From positions 1 to 12,359 of the forward strand of contig JBOGZI010000224.1 in the NCBI GenBank assembly GCA_050697275.1: a DNA stretch of 12,359 bases, in the 5' to 3' direction. The stretch's first letter is position 1. Each line of letters starts with the position of its first letter. A program made the translations under genes and the position numbers. The notes beneath the pieces are model-generated. The model was not told the origin of the DNA. It saw nothing but the letters and a program-made list of their open reading frames with translations, and made no database searches. The DNA is from JBOGZI01 sp050697275. Its GTDB lineage: Bacteria; Actinomycetota; Thermoleophilia; Solirubrobacterales; 70-9. This document shows, piece by piece, positions 1-6,423 of this stretch.

Positions 1-242
1 GCGAGGCGACCGACCAGCGCGGCCAGCCCCGCGGCGGCGGCGCGGGCCAGTGCGACGTCGGGGCCTTCGAGGCGCAGCCTCCACCTTCTCCTCCGGCCGC
101 TCCTCCAGCGCCGCCGCCCGTCGCCACGCCGATCGTGGCTGCCCCAACACCACTCGCCCCGGCCAAGAGGTGCAAGAAGGGCCAGAAGCTGAAGAAGGGC
201 AAGTGCGTGAAGAGGAAGAGGAAGAGGAAGAGAGGAGCTTAG
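1..242 (+). CDS. C-terminus of choice-of-anchor Q / CSLREA-type beta-helix surface protein (5' partial)
   Basis: The gene enters from the left edge, so its start is not visible; the frame is set by codons beginning at base 3 and ends at TAG 240-242. The first residues read TDQRG, then GQCDVGAFE, which is the usual end of the right-handed beta-helix (choice-of-anchor Q / CSLREA) domain of secreted bacterial proteins, typically TDQRG...CDIGAFE. A Pro/Ala-rich linker of about 30 residues follows, and then a very basic tail with two cysteines 10 residues apart (CKKGQKLKKGKC) ending in repeated KR. From family knowledge the whole protein would be long, exported and made of parallel beta-helix repeats. 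I infer that the cationic tail acts at the cell wall or surface, but nothing here proves it. The stop overlaps the stop of the convergent membrane-protein gene. A longer ATG-started reading in another frame (from base 50) is a shadow. Confidence 0.7.
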   Translation, partial: EATDQRGQPRGGGAGQCDVGAFEAQPPPSPPAAPPAPPPVATPIVAAPTPLAPAKRCKKGQKLKKGKCVKRKRKRKRGA

Positions 243-1066
243 GCCTGGGGCCGCTCGGGCGGGGGCGCGTCGGGGTCGAACCGCTCGGTCGGGCCGGCCT
301 CTTCCTCCTCGCCCTCATCCAGTAGCCGGGCTTCCTCGATTCGCGCGAGGGTGGCTGGCTCGGTCGCCATCTCACGCTCGGCGGGCTCCGGCCCCGACTC
401 CGTCGGCTCCGGCTCGAAGGGCTCCGGCTCGCCCAGTTCGAAACCGGCCCGGTCCACCGCGCGGTGGAAGCGCTCGCCGAGCATTCCGCCGCCGATCGCG
501 GCGAGCAGGGCGGCGAGCGCGATGACCCCCATCGCGATCGCGCCGCCGGCCGTCAGCGGACCCTCGTCGACCGGGATGCGGGGAAGCTCCAGCGACTCGA
601 GCGGGTTGATCTCGCCGCCCGCGACCCAGGCGGTGATCGCGAGCGCCACGGTCAGCAGCAGGCTGAGCAGCCAGACGCCGAGCCCCTGGCGCCAGCCGTC
701 GAACCGCGCCATCCGCGCGGCGACGTAGCCGCCGGCCGCGTAGGCGACGGCGATGATCGCGACCAGGATGGCCCCGCCGCCGAGGCTCAGCTCCTCGACC
801 CGGGTCTGCGCGTCCGCGTCCAGCTCGGTCAGCCCGACCGCGACGCCGGCGCCGACCACCATCGCCACCACGATCGCCGCCAGCCCCATCGCCGCCAGCC
901 AACCGAAGAAGGCCGCCTCCCACTGGATGCTGCCGCCGAAGGCCTGGCGCTCGCGCCTGTGCAGGGCGGAGGCGGAGAGCCGGATCCGCTCGGCACTCCC
1001 CTCTACGGGGATCTCCCCGCCATCCACTTGTTCCGGCCGCTCCAGCCGTCGCTCCAGTAGCGCCAC
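239..1066 (-). CDS. Four-helix membrane protein with long acidic C-terminal tail, function unknown
   Basis: This 275-residue protein starts at GTG. I do not recognise a named family. It has a charged cytoplasmic-type N-terminus of about 48 residues. Four hydrophobic segments follow, at roughly 51-78, 96-118, 126-149 and 172-195, rich in Ala, Gly and Val. A tail of about 75 residues comes last, dominated by Glu and Pro (GEPEPFEPEPTE, then a GEEEE run). The segment FGGSIQWEAAFFGWLAAMG before helix 1 resembles the start of TIGR04086-like or other small membrane proteins, but that is weak. The GTG start is supported by a TAAGAT box whose T lies 12 bases upstream and a TTTAGA box 17 bases before that, so the transcript may begin at the start codon. 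It is downstream of the short-chain dehydrogenase on the same strand (36 bases apart), but this promoter suggests its own transcription. Its stop TAA shares two bases with the stop of the convergent gene. Confidence 0.8.
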   Translation of the reverse strand: MALLERRLERPEQVDGGEIPVEGSAERIRLSASALHRRERQAFGGSIQWEAAFFGWLAAMGLAAIVVAMVVGAGVAVGLTELDADAQTRVEELSLGGGAILVAIIAVAYAAGGYVAARMARFDGWRQGLGVWLLSLLLTVALAITAWVAGGEINPLESLELPRIPVDEGPLTAGGAIAMGVIALAALLAAIGGGMLGERFHRAVDRAGFELGEPEPFEPEPTESGPEPAEREMATEPATLARIEEARLLDEGEEEEAGPTERFDPDAPPPERPQA

Positions 1067-1072
1067 GCACCG

Positions 1073-1101
1073 ATCTTATGCGCGGCTGGCCGGCTTCTAA
1101 A
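1073..1101 (-). promoter_or_regulatory. Putative leaderless promoter of the four-helix membrane protein gene
   Basis: On the minus strand a -35-like TTTAGA (1101 to 1096) is followed after 17 bases by a -10-like TAAGAT (1078 to 1073). Six bases later comes the GTG start at 1066. Each hexamer matches the sigma70-type consensus at four of six positions. A transcript starting seven bases after the -10 would begin on the start codon itself. The -35 lies just beyond the stop of the upstream dehydrogenase gene. Confidence 0.45.
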
Positions 1102-1102
1102 C

Positions 1103-1954
1103 CTACGGCTTCGGCTGCGGGTACTGGCTGCGCACGAAGCGGTCCCACATGCGGTCGGTCATCGCCTTGCGCATCCCCATCACCATCCCCGCCGAGGCGG
1201 TCACCTTGTAGCGGGTACTCGGCCTGCCCGCGGACAAGGCGCGCTCGATCTTCGCGGCCACCTTCTCGGGGCCGCCGCCGAGCTTCGCCATCGGGCCCTT
1301 GTAGGCGTTCGCCGTCAACTTGGCGACGTCGGAGTTGAACTCCGCGTAGGGGCCGTGGTCATCTACCTCCGCGAGGCTGCCGGCGGCGGTCTCGCCGAAC
1401 TCGGTCACGATCAGGCCGGGCTCGATCACCACCACGTCGATCCCGAAGCCGGCGACCTCGAAGCGCAGCGCGTCGGAGAGCGCCTCGACCGCGTGCTTGG
1501 TCGCGTGATAGACGCCGCCGCCGGGAAAGGTGAGCCTGCCGCCCATCGAGCTGATGTTGACGATCGCTCCCTCGCCGGCCCTGCGCATGCCGGGGAGCAC
1601 CAGCTGGCACATCCGCAGCAGGCCGAAGACGTTGGTCTCGAACTGCCGACGCACGCTCTCCATCGGGATCGTCTCCAGGGCGCCGCTCTGGCTGTAGCCG
1701 GCGTTGTTGACCAGGGCGCCGACCGAGCCGCCGTCCTTCTCGACCTCGGCGACGGCCGAGCTCATCGAGCGCTCGTCGGTGACGTCAAGGGCGAGGGTCT
1801 TGCACCCGCGCTCGGCGAGGTCCGCGATCGAGTCGGGGCGGCGGGCGGTCGCGTAGACGTTCCAGCCGTCCTCGCTGAGCCGCTCCGCGGTCGCCCTCCC
1901 GATCCCGGTCGAGCACCCGGTGAGCAGCACCGGCTTCGACTTGTCGATCCCCAT
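1103..1954 (-). CDS. Short-chain dehydrogenase/reductase (SDR family, classical, NADP-type)
   Basis: This 283-residue protein is a complete classical SDR oxidoreductase, with a Rossmann fold for NAD(P)-dependent alcohol/ketone redox. The sequence shows the cofactor glycine motif TGCSTGIG at 12-19, the DVT segment at 57-59, NNAG at 83-86, the structural Asn108, catalytic Ser136, and the YxxxK pair Tyr149/Lys153. Arg38-Arg39 after the second strand favours NADP(H) over NAD(H). The C-terminal 80 residues, which set substrate choice, give no clear substrate. The ATG start is well supported: GGAGG lies four bases upstream on the minus strand, one of the few strong ribosome sites in this window. 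It is divergent from the zinc alcohol dehydrogenase, with 51 bases between the two starts, so the pair may share control. The substrate is unknown. Confidence 0.93.
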   Translation of the reverse strand: MGIDKSKPVLLTGCSTGIGRATAERLSEDGWNVYATARRPDSIADLAERGCKTLALDVTDERSMSSAVAEVEKDGGSVGALVNNAGYSQSGALETIPMESVRRQFETNVFGLLRMCQLVLPGMRRAGEGAIVNISSMGGRLTFPGGGVYHATKHAVEALSDALRFEVAGFGIDVVVIEPGLIVTEFGETAAGSLAEVDDHGPYAEFNSDVAKLTANAYKGPMAKLGGGPEKVAAKIERALSAGRPSTRYKVTASAGMVMGMRKAMTDRMWDRFVRSQYPQPKP

Positions 1955-1986
1955 CTCTCCTCCTTCTCCGCTTTGGCGGCGATCCT

Positions 1987-1996
1987 CTCATAGGCT
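1987..1996. promoter_or_regulatory. Overlapping divergent -10 elements between SDR and alcohol dehydrogenase genes
   Basis: The plus strand carries TAGGCT (1991-1996), 9 bases before the ATG of the alcohol dehydrogenase. The minus strand carries TATGAG (1992 to 1987), giving the SDR gene a leader of about 26 bases that contains its GGAGG site. The two boxes share the TA at 1991-1992. The dehydrogenase has no ribosome-binding site, so its leader would be only about three bases. No good -35 is visible on either side. Confidence 0.4.
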
Positions 1997-2005
1997 CCCT
2001 GTCCG

Positions 2006-3040
2006 ATGCGCGCGGTCACCTTTCAGGCCCCCGGCGAGGTCCGGGTCGACGAGCGGCCGGATCCCGAGCTGCTCTCCGCCGACGACGCGATCGTCAGGGT
2101 GGAGGCGAGCGGCATCTGCGGCTCCGACCTTCACATCTACCACGGCCGGGTGCAGATCGAGCCCGGCTTTGTGATCGGGCACGAGTACGTCGGGGAGGTG
2201 GTCGCGGCGGGGGACGAGGTGAGCCGCGTCGCGGTCGGGGACCGCGTGCTCGGCACCTACGGCACCGCCTGCGGCGAGTGCTTCTTCTGCGAGCGCGGCG
2301 AATTCCACAAGTGCGACGAGGCGCGCGTCTTCGGCCACGGCAAGACGCTCGGCTCGCTGCCGGGGGCGCAGGCCGAGCTGGTTCTGGTCCCGCACGCCAA
2401 CCTGACCCTGCGCAGGGTGCCGGAGGGGCTCTCCGACGACGTCGCCCTGTTCGCCGGCGACGTGATGGGGACGGCCTTCCACGCGATCGACTCGAGGCCT
2501 CTCGCCCAGGGGGAGACGGCCGCGATCCTCGGCCTGGGCCCGGTGGGGCTCTGCGCGGTGCAGGCGGCGAAGGGTGCGGGCGCCTCCGAGGTGATCGCGA
2601 TCGACACGGTCGCCGACCGGCTGGCGATGGCGGAGTCCTTCGGGGCCACCCCGGTCCACCTCACCGAGCAGGACCCCCGCGCCGAGGTGAAGTCGATCAC
2701 CCAGGGCCGCGGGGTGGACCTGGCGGTGGAGGCCGTCGGACACCCCGAGGCGCTCGATCTGGCGCTGCGACTCGCCCGCAAGGCGGGCACGGTCTCGGTC
2801 ACCGGCGTCTACGCCGAGCGCACCGAGGTCCACATGGGGGTGCTCTGGATCAAGGCGCTCACCCTCCACTCGGGGCACGCCAACGTGATCGCCCACCTCG
2901 ACCGGGTCGTCGAGCTGCTCTCCTCGGGCAAGCTCGACCCGAGCCCGCTGGTCACCCACCACATGAAGCTCGAGGAGGCGCCAGAGGCCTACCGCGTCTA
3001 CGACAACCGCGAGGCGCTCAAGATCGTGCTCTCGCCGTAG
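2006..3040 (+). CDS. Zinc-dependent alcohol/polyol dehydrogenase (MDR family, threonine dehydrogenase-like)
   Basis: This 344-residue medium-chain dehydrogenase has the normal family length. Likely catalytic zinc ligands are Cys38 (in GICGSD), His59-Glu60 (GHE) and Asp152. The four structural-zinc cysteines are Cys89, Cys92, Cys95 and Cys103. The Rossmann motif GLGPVG is at 176-181, and Asp200 at the end of the second strand favours NAD(H). It should oxidise an alcohol or polyol to the aldehyde or ketone, with hydride transfer to NAD+. The order of motifs resembles threonine dehydrogenase, sorbitol dehydrogenase and formaldehyde dehydrogenase-like enzymes, and I cannot pick the substrate. It is divergent from an SDR and converges on the DHFR-like gene, with 36 bases between the two stops. 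No Shine-Dalgarno sequence precedes the ATG, so translation is probably leaderless or nearly so. Confidence 0.93.
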   Translation: MRAVTFQAPGEVRVDERPDPELLSADDAIVRVEASGICGSDLHIYHGRVQIEPGFVIGHEYVGEVVAAGDEVSRVAVGDRVLGTYGTACGECFFCERGEFHKCDEARVFGHGKTLGSLPGAQAELVLVPHANLTLRRVPEGLSDDVALFAGDVMGTAFHAIDSRPLAQGETAAILGLGPVGLCAVQAAKGAGASEVIAIDTVADRLAMAESFGATPVHLTEQDPRAEVKSITQGRGVDLAVEAVGHPEALDLALRLARKAGTVSVTGVYAERTEVHMGVLWIKALTLHSGHANVIAHLDRVVELLSSGKLDPSPLVTHHMKLEEAPEAYRVYDNREALKIVLSP

Positions 3041-3076
3041 GGGGCTCCCGCGAGGCCCAGCCGTACGGAGGGACTG

Positions 3077-3607
3077 CTACTTCAAGACCCGGAAGCGAAG
3101 GTCGGTGAGCCGCTCCGCCTCGTCGACCGAGATCCGCTCCAGCTCCGCCCGCGGGCCCTCGCCGAAGAGCCGGACGCCGCCGCCGAGCAGGACCGGGGCG
3201 AGGTGAATGACGATCTCGTCCAGCAGGCCTGTTTCGAGGCACTGCCGGGTGAGGCTGGCGCCGAAGATCCCGACGTCCTTCGCTCCCGCGGACTCCTGCG
3301 CGGTCGCCACCGCCTCGTCGATGCCGCCGGAGACGAATTCGATCCTCTCCTCGTGGCCCTCCGGCGGGCGGTGGGTGAGCACGAAGACCCGCCCCTCATA
3401 CTCGCCACCGTAGATCCCGTCGACTCCGTCCCAGCGCTCCCTCGCGAGCTCATACCAGCGCCGGCCGGCGGCGATCGCCCCGATTCTGCTCATGGTCTCA
3501 CCGGCCAGGGAGGTCGCCTGGCCCTGCTCGAACGCCCAGGCCATCGAGTCATCGGGGCCGGCGATGAAGCCGTCCAGCGACATCGTGTGGTGGCAGATCA
3601 CGCTCAT
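3077..3607 (-). CDS. Dihydrofolate reductase-like protein (RibD C-terminal domain family)
   Basis: This 176-residue protein has the fold of RibD_C, shared by riboflavin-pathway deaminase/reductases and bacterial 'dihydrofolate reductase family' proteins, which reduce substrates with NADPH. The sequence shows the typical start (HHTMSLDGFIAG, residues 6-17), GRRWYE at 48-53, the GIFGAS loop at 113-118, and the end-of-domain LLDEIVIHLAPVLLGGG at 128-144 followed by RLFG. It is unlikely to be the housekeeping folA or ribD: it stands alone, without a deaminase domain, beside a GST-like gene. The start is ATG 3607, whose ATGA overlaps the stop of the GST-like gene, so the two are probably translationally coupled. 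The frame stays open upstream to 4240, but that part has no family similarity and runs antisense-like through the GST gene, so I left it out. Confidence 0.88.
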   Translation of the reverse strand: MSVICHHTMSLDGFIAGPDDSMAWAFEQGQATSLAGETMSRIGAIAAGRRWYELARERWDGVDGIYGGEYEGRVFVLTHRPPEGHEERIEFVSGGIDEAVATAQESAGAKDVGIFGASLTRQCLETGLLDEIVIHLAPVLLGGGVRLFGEGPRAELERISVDEAERLTDLRFRVLK

Positions 3608-4350
3608 CGCTGCCCGGCAAGGGGGGCGAGCCATTCCGCCGGCAGCGAGGGCGGGATCGGAGGGCTGCCGATCTCGGGGAGGATGGCGCGGGCCAGCCAC
3701 TCGGCCCTGGTGCCCTCGATCGCCGGGGCCAGGTCCTCGAGCGTGAGCAGCGACCGGACGGTGGTGGCGATCTGGTAGTCGGCGGCGTTCGGCTCCTTGC
3801 CGCCGATCACCCCGTCGGCGATCAGCCTGTCTACATGGTCGATCAGGGCGGGCAGAAGCCGGATCGTGCTCTTCACCCGCTCGTCGCTCGAGTCCGACTT
3901 CCGGGCCAGGTAGTGGACCATCGGGGCGTTGAGGCGGGCCGCGACGCCGGGGGCGGGCATCCCGGCCTCGCGGGCGATCGCGGTGCGAACCGCCGGCCGG
4001 TGAAGCGCGAGCCAGCGGATGATCCGGCGGGGCACGGGCTGCAGTACCTCCTCGCCCCAGCGCTCGGCCTCCTCCACTTCGATCCGCCGCTTCGGGTCGC
4101 GGGGGAAGAGGGGCGGGTCGGCCTTGTACTGCTCGAGCGCCCGGGAGATCTCGCGCGAGTGCTGGATCCGCTGTCCGTCCAGCTTCAGGGCGGGAACGGT
4201 ACTTCCCCTGAACCCCCGCGTCCGGACCATGATCGGCCACAGCCCGGGCAGCAGCCAGATCAGCTTGTGATCGATGCCCTTGCGCTCCAGCATCAGCCGC
4301 GCCGCGTGCGAGGGGTGGGAGGGCGGTGTCCCGTACAGCTTCACGGCCAC
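3604..4350 (-). CDS. Glutathione S-transferase-like protein (thioredoxin-fold N-domain, helical C-domain)
   Basis: This 248-residue protein begins MAVKLYGTPPSHPSH, a GST-type thioredoxin-fold first strand and loop. It continues with STVPALKLDG at 50-59, which holds the cis-proline site, and HSREISRALEQ at 64-74, matching the D/E-S-x-x-I motif that normally binds the glutathione gamma-glutamyl end. The C-terminal part is helical and contains NAADYQIA, a typical GST helix-6 N-cap region. Most actinobacteria lack glutathione and use mycothiol, so the real thiol or function is open. The GTG start at 4350 has a TAGGGT box six bases upstream and no Shine-Dalgarno site, suggesting a leaderless message; a second in-frame GTG at 4344 is an alternative. 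The stop overlaps the start of the RibD_C/DHFR-like gene (ATGA), so the two form one operon. It is divergent from yqgE. Confidence 0.85.
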   Translation of the reverse strand: MAVKLYGTPPSHPSHAARLMLERKGIDHKLIWLLPGLWPIMVRTRGFRGSTVPALKLDGQRIQHSREISRALEQYKADPPLFPRDPKRRIEVEEAERWGEEVLQPVPRRIIRWLALHRPAVRTAIAREAGMPAPGVAARLNAPMVHYLARKSDSSDERVKSTIRLLPALIDHVDRLIADGVIGGKEPNAADYQIATTVRSLLTLEDLAPAIEGTRAEWLARAILPEIGSPPIPPSLPAEWLAPLAGQR

Positions 4351-4356
4351 GGCGTC

Positions 4357-4366
4357 ACCCTAGTGT
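4357..4366. promoter_or_regulatory. Overlapping divergent -10 elements between GST-like gene and yqgE
   Basis: The minus strand has TAGGGT (4362 to 4357), then six bases, then the GTG of the GST-like gene. The plus strand has TAGTGT (4361-4366), which would start transcription near 4373 and leave a leader of about 20 bases holding GAGAGG (4379-4384) before the yqgE ATG. The two boxes share the TA at 4361-4362 inside a CTAG. Clear -35 boxes are absent. Confidence 0.45.
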
Positions 4367-4392
4367 CCCACGCCAGTTGAGAGGCTTCTCCC

Positions 4393-4917
4393 ATGGCCGA
4401 CACCCTCACCGGAAAGCTCCTGATCGCTGCTCCCAGCATGGGCGACTACTTCCATCGCACCGTGATCCTGGTGGTGGAGCACTCCGAGCAGGGCGCCTTC
4501 GGGCTGGTCCTGAACCGGCCCTCCGAGACGAGCGTCGGCGAGGCCGCGCCGGAGCTGGGCGAGCTGATCGGGGGCGAGCACCTGGTCCACGTCGGGGGGC
4601 CTGTGCAGCCGAACGCGGTCACGGCCGTCGGCGAGCACGACGACCCGACCACCGCTACCAAGCTGATCGTCGGTACGGTCGGCATGGTCGATCTCGACGA
4701 CCCGCCGGAGCTGAGCAGGGTGAGGGTGTTCGCCGGCTACGCGGGCTGGTCGCCGCAGCAGCTCGACGGTGAGGTCGAGCAGGAGGCCTGGATCATCGAG
4801 GACACCCACCCCGACGATCCCTTCGGCGAGGGGGACCTGTGGGCGCAGGTGCTGCGGCGAAAGGGCGGCGAGTACGCCCTGCTCGCCCGGATGCCGCCGG
4901 ACCCGTCGGTGAACTGA
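4393..4917 (+). CDS. yqgE: YqgE/AlgH family protein (UPF0301)
   Basis: This 174-residue protein matches the YqgE/AlgH family over its whole length. The conserved opening GKLLIAAPSMGDYFHR is at 7-22, followed by ILVVEHSEQGAFGLVLNRP at 25-43. The central GGPVQP is at 68-73, then VFAGYAGWSPQQLDGE at 112-127, and LWAQVLRRKGGEYALL at 149-164. The family is widespread and soluble. Its molecular function is unclear; the AlgH name comes from an effect on alginate regulation in Pseudomonas, which cannot be carried over here. The ATG is preceded by GAGAGG with an eight-base gap, a fair ribosome site. It is a single gene: divergent from the GST-like operon upstream and convergent with the DUF6812-like gene downstream, with 45 bases between the two stops. 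Confidence 0.93.
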   Translation: MADTLTGKLLIAAPSMGDYFHRTVILVVEHSEQGAFGLVLNRPSETSVGEAAPELGELIGGEHLVHVGGPVQPNAVTAVGEHDDPTTATKLIVGTVGMVDLDDPPELSRVRVFAGYAGWSPQQLDGEVEQEAWIIEDTHPDDPFGEGDLWAQVLRRKGGEYALLARMPPDPSVN

Positions 4918-4962
4918 GGCGGAGCGAACGCGCCGACCCGAGAGGCGACGGGGGCGAAGCGG

Positions 4963-5298
4963 CTAGGGCCGGTCCTCGAAGGCGACCTGGACGTGGTCGC
5001 GGGCGACCGCGATGAAGGGGCGCTTCTCGGCGCCCCCGCCGTTCAGATCACTGATCTCCGCGTCGGCCAGCGAGATGAAGCGGAGCCCCTCCCGGTTGAG
5101 CATGTCGGAGAGCCGCCCCTTGTAGCCCTCGGCCGGCAGGGTGACGTCGCCCACGATCCGGTGCCGCGCGGTCTCCAGCACGACCCGCTCCCTTCTCACC
5201 TCGGCCCTCATGCTGTGGCCATCGGGTGAATCGGCTCGCACCTTGAGCGGGGCACCGATCCAGTATTGAGGGTTGGGAAAGGCCGACCGCGACCGCAT
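4963..5298 (-). CDS. Small DUF6812-like hypothetical protein
   Basis: This 111-residue protein has no signal peptide or membrane segment. From about residue 38 it reads as a compact beta-rich domain: VVLETARHRIVGDVTLP, then GYKGRLSDMLN, then FISLADAEISDLNGGG and FIAVARDHVQVAFE. I recall this pattern (a modified strand pair, RLSDxLN, DxEIS, then a late VARxHI) from the small DUF6812 proteins; treat that name as probable, not certain. Function is unknown. It starts 24 bases after the cystathionine gamma-lyase stop on the same strand and is probably co-transcribed. Neither the ATG at 5298 nor the internal ATG at 5211 (residue 30) has a good ribosome site. The domain would survive either choice, so the true N-terminus is uncertain. 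Confidence 0.7.
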   Translation of the reverse strand: MRSRSAFPNPQYWIGAPLKVRADSPDGHSMRAEVRRERVVLETARHRIVGDVTLPAEGYKGRLSDMLNREGLRFISLADAEISDLNGGGAEKRPFIAVARDHVQVAFEDRP

Positions 5299-5322
5299 CG
5301 TCCAGGGTCGGGATCAGGAGGC

Positions 5323-6423
5323 TCAACCGCGCAGGGCCTGGCGGAGATCGGCGATCAGGTCCTCGGGCGCCTCGATGCCGCAGGAGAGCCGGACCAGGTC
5401 CGCCGGCACGGCGGCCGTCGAGTCCTCGACCGATTGGTGGGTCATCGCCTGCGGGACCTCGATCAGAGACTCGACACCGCCAAGCGACTCCGCCAGCGCG
5501 AAGAGCTCGGTGCGGGCCGCGACCTCCGCCGCGCGCGTGTGGCGGAAGGAGACCATGCCTCCGAAGCCGGGCCAGCTCACCTCGTCGACGCCGGCGGCCG
5601 AGCGCAGGAAGTCGCTCACCGCGCGGCCGTTCTCGGTGTGTCGGGCGACTCGGAGCGCCAGGGTGCGGAGGCCGCGGTGAACGAGGAAGCAGTCGAGCGG
5701 ACCGGGCACCGCCCCCACCGAGTTCTGCACGAAGCGAACCTGCTCGTGCAGCCCCGCATCTGCCGTGACGACCGCCCCACCCACCACGTCCGAGTGTCCC
5801 CCCAAGTACTTGGTGGTCGAGTGGACCACCGCGGACGCCCCCAGCTCGAGTGGCCGCTGGACGATCGGGGTGGCGAAGGTGTTGTCGACCACCACCAGGG
5901 CATCCGGCGAGGCGCGCACCACGGCGGCGATGTCGATCACGTTCAGCAGCGGGTTCGTGGGTGTCTCGACCCAGACCATGCGCGTCTCGGGTCGCAGTGC
6001 CTCCGCCACAGCGCCCGGGTCGCGCTGGTCGACGAGGTCGTAGTCGAGGCCGAAGCGCGACAGCACCTTGTCCACCAGTCGATAGGTGCCGCCGTACAGA
6101 TCCCGCGGGAGGACGAGGTGGTCACCCGCCTCGCAGGCCGCCGTGATCAGCGCATGGGTGGCGGCCATGCCACTGGCGAAGGCGGTCGCCCGGCCACCCT
6201 CCAGGTCGCCCAGCGCGCGCTCGAGCGCCGCTCGCGTGGGGTTGGCAGAGCGAGCGTAGTCGTAGTCCTCGATCGTCTCCCCGGGAGCCCGCTGCACGAA
6301 GGTCGAGGTCTGATGGATGGGTGGGACCACCGAGCGGTAGCTCGGATCGGGTTCGAGCCCCGCGTGCACGACGCGGGTGTCCAGCCGGCGGCCGGGCCCT
6401 TCGGTGGCCCGCTCCCGGCTCAC
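5323..6423 (-). CDS. metB: Cystathionine gamma-lyase / gamma-synthase (Cys/Met metabolism PLP enzyme)
   Basis: This 366-residue PLP enzyme has the normal length for the family. Visible features are the phosphate-binding region YARSANPT at 56-63, SGMAA at 84-88, Asp180 (which pairs with the PLP ring nitrogen), and HSTTKYLGGHSD at 201-212 with Lys205 as the Schiff-base lysine. SLGGVESL is at 313-320 and RLSCGIE at 345-351. The family covers gamma-synthase (methionine direction) and gamma-lyase (cysteine direction), which sequence alone separates poorly. Placement directly after cystathionine beta-synthase favours the lyase, yielding cysteine, 2-oxobutanoate and ammonia. The start is GTG 6423, inside GTGA, overlapping the stop of the beta-synthase gene, which implies tight coupling. 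The frame is open upstream to 6627, but that stretch lies inside the beta-synthase gene and has no family match. The symbol is the generic family one; mccB or mgl-type names may fit better. Confidence 0.9.
   Translation of the reverse strand: MSRERATEGPGRRLDTRVVHAGLEPDPSYRSVVPPIHQTSTFVQRAPGETIEDYDYARSANPTRAALERALGDLEGGRATAFASGMAATHALITAACEAGDHLVLPRDLYGGTYRLVDKVLSRFGLDYDLVDQRDPGAVAEALRPETRMVWVETPTNPLLNVIDIAAVVRASPDALVVVDNTFATPIVQRPLELGASAVVHSTTKYLGGHSDVVGGAVVTADAGLHEQVRFVQNSVGAVPGPLDCFLVHRGLRTLALRVARHTENGRAVSDFLRSAAGVDEVSWPGFGGMVSFRHTRAAEVAARTELFALAESLGGVESLIEVPQAMTHQSVEDSTAAVPADLVRLSCGIEAPEDLIADLRQALRG

Noticed and set aside
1988..2962. 324-residue minus-strand frame opposite the zinc alcohol dehydrogenase
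   Set aside because: Low-complexity Asp/Arg/His composition, and the opposite strand carries all zinc and NAD motifs.
3041..3076. Bidirectional terminator between the alcohol dehydrogenase and DHFR-like genes
   Set aside because: Only a four to five base stem (GGGCT with AGGCCC) can be drawn, with no T tract on either strand.
3608..4240. Upstream extension of the DHFR-like frame to 4240, giving a 387-residue fusion-like protein
   Set aside because: The extra 211 residues are Arg/Pro/Gly-rich, match no family, and lie out of frame over the well-supported GST-like gene. The ATG at 3607 gives a normal-length RibD_C protein.
4918..4962. Repeat-like gcggagcg / gcgaagcgg stretch as a small repeat or terminator
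   Set aside because: The similarity is loose, no stable stem with a T tract forms, and GC-rich spacers often look like this.
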